Part shown: in pieces, positions 32,252-41,002 of the stretch
Layout: the number at the start of each line of letters is the position of its first letter
Numbering within the stretch: the first letter of the stretch is position 1
Assembly (NCBI GenBank): GCA_001936135.1
Contig: CP012817.1
Span: 2,480,001-2,544,000 of the forward strand
Reading direction: 5' to 3'
Source of the DNA: Saccharomycopsis fibuligera x Saccharomycopsis cf. fibuligera
Lineage: Eukaryota; Ascomycota; Saccharomycetes; Ascoideales; Saccharomycopsidaceae
Length of the DNA stretch: 64,000 nt
The notes under the pieces: model-generated
What the model was told of the DNA's origin: nothing
Database searches by the model: none
The model's input: the letters and a program-made list of their open reading frames with translations, nothing else
Position numbers and translations under genes: made by a program

Positions 32252-33193
32252 ATGTCTGCTCCTACAGCCCCTGCTCCTACAGGCCCTGCTCCCACCGCCC
32301 CTGCTGCCGCCGGCTCTACGCCAATCAGCGCCATTGGGTCCACGCCAGCCCACCACCACGCCCTTGGCTTGTTGACCTGGAAGAACCCCCAGAAGACCGC
32401 CAAAGTGTTTGGCGCCTCGCTTGCTACCTTGTTTGCCGTCAGATACCTCAACATTGTCAACATCTTTTTCAGGCTCGCCTTCATCACCTTGTTTGTCTCT
32501 GGCGCGGGCGAGTACGTTGGCAAGTTGGTGACCGGTAGCGGCTTTGCCTCCAGATTCAGACCTGCCCAATGCCGCAAGTTGTCTACCTGCGCCAGCCAGC
32601 TCGCTCCCAAGTTGGAGCGCGCAGTCGCCGTGCTCGAGGCCCAGTTGCAGTCCATTGTCTTTGCTGCTGACATCGAGAAGACTTTGAAGTTCGCCGCCTT
32701 GTCCTACGTCCTTTACAAGATCACCTCCTGGGTCTCCTTGTACACCATTGTGGTCTCCTCCTTGATCTTGGCCTTCACCGCCCCTGCTGCATACGTCACC
32801 TACCAGAGGGAAATCCACGAGGCCAAGGACAAGTACTGCGCGCTAGCCAAGTCCAAGGCCGCTGAGTACAAGGACATTGCCTCTGAAAAGTCAAGACCGT
32901 ACGTTTCCCAGGTCAACTCTACGTTGTCCCCGTACACTAGCAAGCTCAACGGCTACTTGCCAAAAAACAGAACCGCTGGATCTACCGTTGGAGACCACGT
33001 CCCCTCCGCTGCTTCTGAGTCGGCCGCTGCTGGCTCTTCTGACCCAACCGTCGGCACCGCTACTGGTTCCAGCGCTCACTCCACCACCGCTTTGCCAAAG
33101 GTTCCAACCTCTGACCCAGTGAGTGCTCAAAGCATCGACATTGATGACTTGAAGCAGTCAATCAAACAAGACAAAGAAGCCGTCAACTTGTAA
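32252..33193 (+). CDS. RTN1: Reticulon-like ER-shaping protein
   Basis: 313 residues from the ATG at 32252; an upstream in-frame ATG at 32069 would add 61 residues, but that stretch is leader-like with His/Thr-rich ACAC repeats. Reticulons insert hairpins into the cytosolic leaflet and stabilise tubular and cortical ER. A Pro/Ala-rich head (1-35) precedes the reticulon homology domain, which begins LLTWKNPQKTAKVF at about residue 43. It has two long hydrophobic hairpins, at about 55-90 (ATLFAVRYLNIVNIFFRLAF) and 146-188 (FAALSYVLYKITSWVSLYTI), separated by a ~55-residue hydrophilic loop. The C-terminal ~110 residues are Ser/Ala/Thr-rich and end with a charged helix. Codon bias indicates high expression. 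Confidence 0.92.
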   Translation: MSAPTAPAPTGPAPTAPAAAGSTPISAIGSTPAHHHALGLLTWKNPQKTAKVFGASLATLFAVRYLNIVNIFFRLAFITLFVSGAGEYVGKLVTGSGFASRFRPAQCRKLSTCASQLAPKLERAVAVLEAQLQSIVFAADIEKTLKFAALSYVLYKITSWVSLYTIVVSSLILAFTAPAAYVTYQREIHEAKDKYCALAKSKAAEYKDIASEKSRPYVSQVNSTLSPYTSKLNGYLPKNRTAGSTVGDHVPSAASESAAAGSSDPTVGTATGSSAHSTTALPKVPTSDPVSAQSIDIDDLKQSIKQDKEAVNL

Positions 33194-33352
33194 ATGGTGC
33201 ATGCCAAGTGCTCGAGCAGCAGCAAATATATCTGAACACTTTTTCATTCTTGCTGATTAGCATCCTGTCACAGCAAAAGGCTGGTTGTGCGAGATGAAAC
33301 GTGAAACTTGAAATTGAAATCAATTTTTTTTTTCTCGTACTATATTAAATTG

Positions 33353-33354
<2 letters not shown>

Positions 33355-33384
<30 letters not shown>
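33355..33384. repeat. 30-nt poly(T) tract
   Basis: Uninterrupted T run ~160 nt downstream of the RTN1 stop, on the sense strand. Confidence 0.95.
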
Positions 33385-33391
<7 letters not shown>

Positions 33392-33789
33392 ATTTTACTT
33401 GAATTTTCCCCAATTTCTTTTACTTGTCTTAGGTATCAGCATTATTCTCTCCTTATTTTACTTTCCATTTTCTATTCTCTGCCGCGTTCCAATCTCTTCC
33501 TCCCTCTCTTCCCTCAATAAAACTTTTTAAATTTAGTAACTGTTTATAATTTCTGATGTTTGTGATTTCTCTTCCTTATTCTATTCTCATTTAACCTTTA
33601 CGACCGTTGTCCACTATACGTTTTTTCTCTTTTGGTTCATTTGGTGTTGGAGTTGATTTCAATTGGTGTCTATTTGGTGTTGATTGACGATACTCAACTT
33701 TTTTCCCTTCGAGACGATACTTTATTTTCGACAAGTGTAAACTCTATTATTACGTCATCCATGTTCCTGTGTTTCTGATTGGTTTTTTT

Positions 33790-33791
<2 letters not shown>

Positions 33792-33820
<29 letters not shown>
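33792..33820. repeat. 29-nt poly(T) tract
   Basis: Uninterrupted T run ~600 nt downstream of the RTN1 stop. Confidence 0.95.
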
Positions 33821-34211
33821 CATCTGTTAAGCTAGTTGCTAGCGTGGCTTTAATCTTATTATCTTCGACCATGCTATTTGAATTGAATTGAATTGAATGT
33901 TACTTATATTTCATATTTTTTGCTTTCCTTTACAGTCTATGCCTTGGAGTCACTGTTTCGTACGTCCTCAAACCGACATAATTGTGTAGCCAGCCTCTTA
34001 TCGCCGTGATGGTTTACTGATACTCAACCTCCGCATCTTCCAAAACCGAAACATAGATAGCCCAGCGTCCGTTCGTTTCACTTGGGAGTTGATGAAGAAT
34101 TTATACTTTATGCAAGCACAAATTCAACTAAACTCTAGAAGCCAAAAAATATATCTAAAAATCCTAAAAACCCAACAACATACCTGTATGTATGTCTCTG
34201 AGCTCAGCGCT

Positions 34212-34229
34212 ACGCATTGTAATGCGTAT
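34212..34229. repeat. 18-bp inverted repeat
   Basis: TACGCATTGTAATGCGTA: two perfect 8-bp arms around a 2-nt spacer. It could be a dimeric protein site, but no gene is near enough to assign. Confidence 0.7.
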
Positions 34230-35105
34230 CCTCGAATTGAACTTCGAAAACATACCACCAGATAGCTGTCTCAGCGCTGAATCACACAGTACGGGCGCAC
34301 ATCACTCTGCTTATATACTCAAACTCCACAGAATCGATGTATGTTGGGTGTGTAGCGTCACATGGCGCTAAAACGCCAGATTGCTAAACTAAACTAAAAC
34401 CCAGTTTGTTGAGCAGAGTGCTCGCAGATAGCTCGCGGTGCGTTTTCCCCGGCCCTGACATGTACTGCAACAAAGCAGCAGCAGCAGCAGTATCGCTGGC
34501 TTGCCTACTGGTGACTATTTTTACCTATCGCATACAGCTTATTGTGGAGCTACATTTCATGTTGCCGAGCTTGCGGTTTCGTTGTGTATTGCAAGGTCAA
34601 CATCCCGGATGTGTAAAGTTGGCAGTTCACAAATGTAGCATCTTGGCATTTTTGCAGACTTTTGTCGGGTATTTTTCATTTTGTCATTTTGGGATGCGGT
34701 TACGGGTTCAGTATGTGTGCTCCACTTTGTGCTTAGCTCAGTTGGGTAATGCCGACTGCAAGAATAAAAATGCGCAAGCTTCTGTTTTCAGAAGCTCAGT
34801 TTCCACCTAAAGTTTGGGTTCTTTCAAAGAATGTCTGCATCAGGTAAAGAAGGCAACCGACGGCAATTACCATTTAATGAAATTTTGAAATGTTGTTCGT
34901 GTATATATATTTATATATATCAGTGAATGGGAATTAAGAAATAGCTGGGTAGATAATAAAAAACAGTAAGAGAAACGTGCAAAAATAACAATTGAGCAAA
35001 AAGCCAAACAGAATGAAACAATATAGAATAAATTTGAATGAAAAGAGGCGAACAAAAGCACACACATATAGTAAAACAGCCCAAAAATATGCTTAAAACG
35101 CGTAA

Positions 35106-35107
<2 letters not shown>

Positions 35108-35133
<26 letters not shown>
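35108..35133. repeat. 26-nt poly(A) tract
   Basis: Uninterrupted A run ~310 nt beyond the Sel1-repeat gene stop. It is T on that gene's sense strand. Confidence 0.95.
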
Positions 35134-35139
<6 letters not shown>

Positions 35140-35207
35140 TATGCATGAAGCCAAGACAAAAGATTGCAATATTTATCAAAGACAAAACATTAACAAATAA
35201 TAAATGT

Positions 35208-35230
35208 AAAAAAAAAAAAAAAAAAAAAAA
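35208..35230. repeat. 23-nt poly(A) tract
   Basis: Uninterrupted A run ~215 nt beyond the Sel1-repeat gene stop. It is T on that gene's sense strand. Confidence 0.95.
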
Positions 35231-35443
35231 TGAATAAAAGTGGCAGTAGTAAAAGCAAGGAAAAAAGTCCGTATTTTTTATTAAAGCAGATCAGCCCTTA
35301 AAAAACAAGATAAAAAAATAAATCAATTTTAATAATATAGTTTACAATCATTTAGCAATCCATCTCCAACAAAAACAGAAAATAAAACGCATTTCGCAGC
35401 GCAGAAATGATAAATAATAATTTTCAATCACCGGAAAATTTTC

Positions 35444-38014
35444 TCATTGCTGTCTATTCAATTCTTGCATTCTTTGGATTGCCTTTGGATGCCCCTGAGC
35501 CGCTGCCTTTTGGTACCATTTTCTAGCCTCCACCACATTTCTTTCCGTACCTAACCCAGTTTCTTTAAAATGCCCAAGAGCATACTCTGCCTTCGACAAC
35601 CCCTTTTCCGCTGCTTTTCTGGCCCATAAATATGCTTCTTTATCATTACTCTCAAGCAAACCTTTAGCCCCAGTTAAGTACCATCCGCAAAGAGCCATCT
35701 CGGCTAATGCGTAACCTTGGGCCGCGGACCGACAGTACCATCCAATTGACCGTTTGCTATCCACTTGGCATCCTAACTTGCCGTACTCGTAGCACCAGCC
35801 CAATTTGCTTTGTGCTGGGGCATAATTGAGCTTCGCGGCTCTGATGTACAAGTTCAACGCCTTTTGTTCATCAGTTTCCGGAATGATGTGTTTCAACTCT
35901 CTCAAGAATTGTGCATCATCGTGAGTCAATGATTCCATTGATGATGCTATCGGATAGAAACCTTCATACAATTTCCCGAGCTCAAATAATGCATGCGGGT
36001 TATTTTCATCAGCTTGTGATGCTGCTTTTTCCAACCATTCAATAGCTCTTGCTGCGGATCTGCGTTGTTGCAACGTGCCTTTTAAATAAATCATTCCCAA
36101 TTTAAACATTGCTGGGACAATGTGTCTTTGCGAAGACTTCTTAAACCAGGTGAATGCTTCAATATCATCTTGTTTGCTACCAATGCCCATTTCGTAGCAA
36201 ATGGCAACTCTGTACATACCATCACCGCTACCTGAAGTAGCACTCTTGTGGTAATAATCAAACGCCTTATCATAGTTTTTTTCCAAAATTTTGCCATTAG
36301 TGTATAGTGTGCCAAGGTAATAGTTTGCGTCTGGGTAGTTCTTTGACACTAGTCTCTTTAATCTTTTCAAACCCTTGTGAAGAAAAACGTCTCTGTTTTT
36401 CCTGATTTCTTTGGAAGTGGTTAGTTTGTTTGGCAACTCACTGCCGGTAACATCAATGGTGCTGATTAATGATGGTTCTTGAGTAGCCTCAATAATAGCT
36501 TTGACCCATAGTAATTGAACTTCTGGCGATTCGTTGTTTTCAGCATTGATTCTACGTCTGTTGTATTCTTCACGATCTAGCGGTTTTTTTGGTTCTGGCT
36601 TTTTGTTATTGGCGGCTGAGTTTGGATTGGCAGCCTCGCTCATGCCCAAACTTGTTGGTTGCGGCTGCTGTAATGGTAATTGCTGTTGAGGGTGAGGCTG
36701 AGCTGGTGCTTGAGGTTGTTGATAATGTTGCTGCGATTGAGGGTATGTCTGCAGTTGTATTTGCTGGTGCGATGCTTGTGGTGAGTATAAATTAGCAGGG
36801 TCAGCATGTGCGGTTGATGAACTTTTCTGGTAAGGATTAACGGCTCTGCTGGGAGCCAACTGCTGATCATAATAGCCATCATTATTGGTGCCATGAGTTC
36901 CATCCAAACTCAGACTGATGGCCTCCTCATAATTATTATAACTAGCATTATTGTAATGATTTGAACTGCTAGCATTTGCCATGTTTGGTACGGCTCCGGT
37001 GTTTTGCTTCACCAAGTCATGTTCAAACCCAGTGGCTGATATCTGAGACGATGAGGTTTGCTGTGGAGCAGCACGCGCCCCTCCGGTATGATACTGCGGC
37101 ATACTATTTGCAGGAGACTGCTGACTATACGGACCATTTATTGGCGTTTGAGCGTACGGGTCACCGCCATTGGCACCGCCGTATGGGTTCACAGGCCCTT
37201 GGCCGTACGGGTTATTGACATTGTTGCTTGAGCCATATGGGCTGCCGTTGGCTGGCCCTTGAATGTACGGATTGCTGTTATTGTTTGGCATTGGTGCCGG
37301 CGCCGGCACTTGAGCAGTAGCACCGTATGGGCCTTTACCGCCATATGGATTGGCTACACCGTTGGGATTTTGCATTTGCGATGGGCCGCCATATGGATTC
37401 TGAGGAGGGACACTTTGCTGTGGCGGGCCATTATTCATTGGCATTGGCTTTCTCACCGGCGATCTGGTATTTTGGCCATTGTAGTACCCATTACCGGCAG
37501 GAACAGCGGCAACAGGCTGATGCTGTTGGGCTGGAGGCGGCGGGCCTCTCATTACGGGGTTCTGTTTCGGTACGGCGCCAGGGCCAGCTGGTGGATAATT
37601 GCTCCTCATCTGAGGCATTGGTGCTGGTGCTGGTGCTGGTGCTGGTGCTGGCGCTGGCGCCGGCGCTGGCGCCATTGCGGAAGATGGCTGTGCAGCATAG
37701 CCAGCGGCAGCATTTGGAGGAAAATTTTGTCTTCCTGGAGGTGGCCGGATATTTGGGCCACCGGGTCTTGCACGCTGAGCTGGATACTGCTGCTGTTTTG
37801 GCTGAGAGTAGTTGGCGTATGGGTCGCTAGCATTGCCGCTGTTATTGTATGGAAGGTTATTTCCTCGTGCAACGGGCATATCGCCACCGGCCATATTCAT
37901 TGGATTTGGGTTGTTGCCGTAGCCATTCTGATAATATGGCTGCCGCTGCAGAGGATGCAGAGGCTGCTGCTGATACTGAGGGTGAGGAGGAGGGCGGCTG
38001 TTGTAGTTATTCAT
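35444..38014 (-). CDS. Sel1-repeat protein of the Skt5/Chs4 family
   Basis: 856 residues. The first ~470 are Pro/Gln/Asn-rich with NPYGG-type repeats and an (AP)n run near residues 118-132. The folded part begins with ESPEVQLLWVKAIIEATQ at about 498 and continues through a solenoid of Sel1-like repeats to the C terminus (for example ANYYLGTLYTNGKILEKNYD, AYLWARKAAEKGLSKAEYAL). This matches the Skt5/Shc1/Chs4 proteins that activate and localise the class IV chitin synthase at the bud neck. Unlike Skt5, which from memory carries a C-terminal CaaX farnesylation box, this protein ends QRMQELNRQQ. It is therefore either a divergent paralogue or uses another membrane tether. Divergent from COX20. 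Confidence 0.85.
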   Translation of the reverse strand: MNNYNSRPPPHPQYQQQPLHPLQRQPYYQNGYGNNPNPMNMAGGDMPVARGNNLPYNNSGNASDPYANYSQPKQQQYPAQRARPGGPNIRPPPGRQNFPPNAAAGYAAQPSSAMAPAPAPAPAPAPAPAPAPMPQMRSNYPPAGPGAVPKQNPVMRGPPPPAQQHQPVAAVPAGNGYYNGQNTRSPVRKPMPMNNGPPQQSVPPQNPYGGPSQMQNPNGVANPYGGKGPYGATAQVPAPAPMPNNNSNPYIQGPANGSPYGSSNNVNNPYGQGPVNPYGGANGGDPYAQTPINGPYSQQSPANSMPQYHTGGARAAPQQTSSSQISATGFEHDLVKQNTGAVPNMANASSSNHYNNASYNNYEEAISLSLDGTHGTNNDGYYDQQLAPSRAVNPYQKSSSTAHADPANLYSPQASHQQIQLQTYPQSQQHYQQPQAPAQPHPQQQLPLQQPQPTSLGMSEAANPNSAANNKKPEPKKPLDREEYNRRRINAENNESPEVQLLWVKAIIEATQEPSLISTIDVTGSELPNKLTTSKEIRKNRDVFLHKGLKRLKRLVSKNYPDANYYLGTLYTNGKILEKNYDKAFDYYHKSATSGSGDGMYRVAICYEMGIGSKQDDIEAFTWFKKSSQRHIVPAMFKLGMIYLKGTLQQRRSAARAIEWLEKAASQADENNPHALFELGKLYEGFYPIASSMESLTHDDAQFLRELKHIIPETDEQKALNLYIRAAKLNYAPAQSKLGWCYEYGKLGCQVDSKRSIGWYCRSAAQGYALAEMALCGWYLTGAKGLLESNDKEAYLWARKAAEKGLSKAEYALGHFKETGLGTERNVVEARKWYQKAAAQGHPKAIQRMQELNRQQ

Positions 38015-38643
38015 AACGTGGCAGTGGTTGCTCTAGCAAGAAATGTCAAAAAAAACTGTGTTTTGGAATAATGAATATTGGCGATGTAGAAAGAAAGCAA
38101 ACGCAGTGACGAAAGTAAACGCCGGATCCGAGAACCAGGAAAACCCCCAATTTAGACGCGATTATGGAAAGTCAAAATGTGAAGGAAAAACTGTCCTGAG
38201 TGCAAGAGTCCTTGATGGCTTGGTCTATAGAGTGATCTCGTACGCTGTCCTGCAGTGCGCCAAAATGGAAGCAGGTCTTTTGAACTGGTCTTGGGGAGTT
38301 TTGTGGTGTGCTGAAGCAACAGCAGGGCTTTTTGGTTTTTGTTTCACTGGTGCCAATTGTTACTTCTGGTTCTGGTTCTCGCTTCACACGTATCGGCGCC
38401 TCGATCAATGTCGGTGCAGATAAAAATAAAAATAAAACTATTTTTGCAACGCTCCTGCGCACCAGCCACACGGACACGGTCATTGACTGCGGCAACCGGC
38501 GGGCTGTTGCAGGCTCGGCTGCCCCCGGAGAAAGACTTCCGAGGGTCCGGCAGAGTCATGTGCCGTCACGGTTGATCCGCACCTTTTTTTTTTTTTTTTT
38601 TTTTTACCACCGCTATTGGCAGTACGTGGAGTACGGTATAGGA

Positions 38644-38685
<42 letters not shown>

Positions 38686-38779
38686 GACTTCATCTTCGTC
38701 TTTGTCTTCATCGCCGCCGGAGAAACGGATACCGCACGAGATAGAACAAATAACAAGATATCAACAACAATAGCACATA
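38015..38779. other. Divergent spacer Sel1-repeat gene / COX20
   Basis: 765 bp with both promoters. A 22-nt T tract lies at 38584-38605. A possible CCAAT box (ATTGG at 38615-38619) sits ~165 bp before COX20. A (CAG)n/(CAA)n run lies at 38645-38685 in the probable COX20 leader. Reading frames spanning the trinucleotide repeat are not credible genes. Confidence 0.5.
38584..38605. repeat. 22-nt poly(T) tract
   Basis: Uninterrupted T run ~175 bp upstream of the COX20 ATG; a promoter-located tract. Confidence 0.95.
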
Positions 38780-39307
38780 ATGGGTTGGTGGCCTTTCGGA
38801 ACAGGCCAGGGCAGACTGAATGACAGTACAGACAAAATACCACAAAACGTGCCACTGAGTCCCAGTGAGACCAAAACCTTTCTCGAGGATCTCCCTCCAA
38901 AATTTCAAGAAACCGAAGCAAACGGTCAACTCAGGAAGGAGTCACAGATAGCAACGCAAATGCAGCAAAAGTCTGCATTCAAATCAGCTTTTGAAAGCAT
39001 ATCGGCTAACGATTTTGCCTTTGGTAACTTGGTGAGAATACCTTGCTTTAGAGACGCGGGACTCATCGGATTGTCAGCAATGGGTGTTTTCAGTGTCACC
39101 ATTTTGTTGTTCACTAAAAAGCCAGCAACCGCTGCAAACTGGGGGGTTGGTGCCGGTTTGCTAGGAAGTACAGTGGGCTGGGAGCAGTGCAGAACTCGCA
39201 GGAAGAGAAGTTTCGAAAATGTGGAGAAGGCCAAAGCAACAATGCGTGCAAAGCCTAGGCCAATGCTTCACAAAAAATCAGAGACAGATGAGGATAGTAA
39301 AAGCTGA
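38780..39307 (+). CDS. COX20: Cytochrome c oxidase assembly factor Cox20
   Basis: 175 residues (S. cerevisiae Cox20 is 205). Cox20 is an inner-membrane chaperone of Cox2 that presents it for processing, membrane insertion of its tail and copper delivery. The characteristic MGWWPFG start is present. Two closely spaced membrane helices occur at about residues 92-112 (DAGLIGLSAMGVFSVTILLF) and 120-137 (AANWGVGAGLLGSTVGW). They follow the conserved IPCFR motif and end in the hallmark WEQCRTRR. The N- and C-terminal arms are hydrophilic, as expected for a hairpin with both ends in the intermembrane space. Assignment is by motif pattern from memory of the Cox20/FAM36A family. Confidence 0.88.
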   Translation: MGWWPFGTGQGRLNDSTDKIPQNVPLSPSETKTFLEDLPPKFQETEANGQLRKESQIATQMQQKSAFKSAFESISANDFAFGNLVRIPCFRDAGLIGLSAMGVFSVTILLFTKKPATAANWGVGAGLLGSTVGWEQCRTRRKRSFENVEKAKATMRAKPRPMLHKKSETDEDSKS

Positions 39308-39397
39308 ACGTTAGTGAAAACAGCTAACTTTTGGGCCTCTCTCGTCATTGATCACTTTTATGGTTTTCTGGTTGTTTGTTCGTTCGTTCGTTCGTTC

Positions 39398-39431
<34 letters not shown>

Positions 39432-40175
39432 AGCTCCTTTGCTCTTTGTACATAATATTTCCCTTCTTCTCTGTTTAATAAGAACTTTGTTCAATAATTG
39501 TCCCACTGATACGTTATGAATGTCATGAACTCAATACAAGTCTTCTGTGTTTGTTTGTTTTTGTTTTTTTCTTATTATTATTATTATTCCGTTACATCTT
39601 ACAGGCACAAAAGATTATATTACAGTCTTGCAATTTTTGTTAATGCATTATTTTTGTTTGAGACAACCACCCCCTGCTATCTAAGCAAAAAGAGCTTTTG
39701 AGTGAGCCGGGCTAGAGTGTAAGATACAACAAAGACGAAGAGGGAAGGAAAAATAGAAACAGATAAAATAAAACTAAAAAGGCTTTTAAAAATAGTTGAT
39801 TGAACAGGAGATATCGAGAATGAGAGCTTCCCGCAATGCTATACGCTCATCAGAGTAACCCTGTTACTGAAAAAATGTGAATCAATTGCATAAAACTTTA
39901 ATCAAATACCGGTTGATGGAACAATATTGCAGCTTTGCTTCCTTGGCCTATGTTTCAAATAGTTGATATATGAAGATATAGAAACGTTTTTGGCTAAGCA
40001 TCGTGTTACAACGATCAATAAAATAAATTACTAATTTTCTTCAACAAAAGCTTTGATCCGCAAACTCTGGCCTCATACGCTTAGTGTTGTTATTAATACA
40101 TTCGATTAGTTCATTAAAAGATCGTTTATTTTGTTTTGTTCAACTGAGAAAAGAATATGCACATGAGGATGGAGC
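39308..40175. other. Convergent spacer COX20 / complex I B8 gene
   Basis: 868 bp. A (GTTC)n microsatellite at 39376-39400 runs straight into a 32-nt T tract. The rest is AT-rich without coding signal. Confidence 0.5.
39376..39430. repeat. (GTTC)n microsatellite plus 32-nt poly(T) tract
   Basis: About five GTTC units followed by an uninterrupted T run at 39399-39430, ~90-120 nt downstream of the COX20 stop on the sense strand. Confidence 0.9.
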
Positions 40176-40564
40176 TTATTTCAAGCTTTTCAAGGTTTCT
40201 TCAATCTGTTTAGAATCCAAACCTTCCAAGGAAAATTTCGATTCTTTACCAAATTCAAATCTAGCATACAAAGTAGGTGGGATACCGAAGGATTCTCTAA
40301 TCAATATTGGTAAGCTTGGGTTATCTTTCTTAATGGAAGGATATTGTTCGCTCAAGTATTTTCTAAAAAAAGAAGGAGCTGTTAGTATTTCTGTGACCTC
40401 ACGCTTTTTATGATATTCCACTATTGCAAATTTCATTATTGCATGTATACGTAGCATGGTACTTACCTCAATGGGATACTGGCTTGACCAGTTTGAGAGA
40501 GGTGGAATCTCAATTCCTTAACTGTGCTTGGAACGTTGAATCTGAGGACTCTAGAAGCAATCAT
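40176..40564 (-). CDS. NI8M: Complex I subunit B8 (NDUFA2/NI8M), two exons
   Basis: The gene is split. Exon 1 is 40467-40564 (ATG at 40562-40564) and exon 2 is 40176-40362. The 104-nt intron (40363-40466) starts GTAAGT, has a perfect TACTAAC branch site and ends in a pyrimidine tract plus TTTAG. Spliced, it encodes 94 residues. Exon 1 contributes the signature ELRFHLSQTGQASIPL. Exon 2 starts KYLSEQYPSIKKDNP and continues with LPILIRESFGIPPTLYARFE. This matches the thioredoxin-fold B8 accessory subunit of the peripheral arm of NADH:ubiquinone oxidoreductase in sequence and length (~90-100 aa). A longer unspliced frame over exon 2 has an intron-derived N terminus and should not be used. Presence of this gene shows that the organism has complex I. 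Confidence 0.92.
40363..40466 (-). other. Spliceosomal intron, 104 nt
   Basis: GTAAGT donor at 40461-40466, TACTAAC branch site ~20 nt before the acceptor, and a T-rich tract ending TAG at 40363-40365. Splicing keeps frame (phase 2) and restores a complete B8 subunit. Confidence 0.93.
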
Positions 40565-41002
40565 TTTGAATCAAGTTTTGAGTATAATATGATCCAGTTT
40601 TTTCTTTTTTTTCTTTTACTTTGGATACTAATTAACGTAGAAAAGAACACGATAAGGCTGTTGGTGGTACAGTAATACAATATAGTATCGTACAGTCTGA
40701 ACGCCTGCCTACCTCTGCTTTTTGAAAATTTAGTTTTTTGACGAATAGAATTGTCAATATTAGAAATGCTCGCCGTTGCGTGCCCTGGCGCTGATGCGGT
40801 TTACTGCATGGAGCTGAATGAGTCGGGCCATGAACCATGATACCAACATGAATTAGCCATTCAAGATACAGTCAATAATTGAAAATAAAAATGTATAATT
40901 CGGAATGTGGTGTACAGGTATTCGTATTTAGCATAAAATGAGACATGATAGAAATCAGCAGAAACTAGCAATACGCAAAAAAAAGAGACAGAGAAACTAA
41001 AA
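40565..41002. other. Spacer upstream of the B8 gene, downstream of DPH6
   Basis: 438 bp with a T-rich patch just before the B8 start; no further gene or clear motif. Confidence 0.45.

Larger units (their letters stand above)
33194..35443. other. Convergent spacer RTN1 / Sel1-repeat gene
   Basis: 2.25 kb with four long homopolymer tracts: two T runs on the RTN1 side and two A runs on the Sel1-gene side. An 18-bp inverted repeat lies at 34212-34229. A 134-codon frame at 34406-34810 opens with TTG and is Cys-rich without domain features, so I do not call it. Nothing else coding is seen. Confidence 0.5.

Noticed and set aside
34406-34810. 134-codon frame in the RTN1/Sel1 spacer
   Set aside because: It opens with TTG, not ATG, has scattered cysteines and a (CAG)n run, and shows no domain or coding bias.
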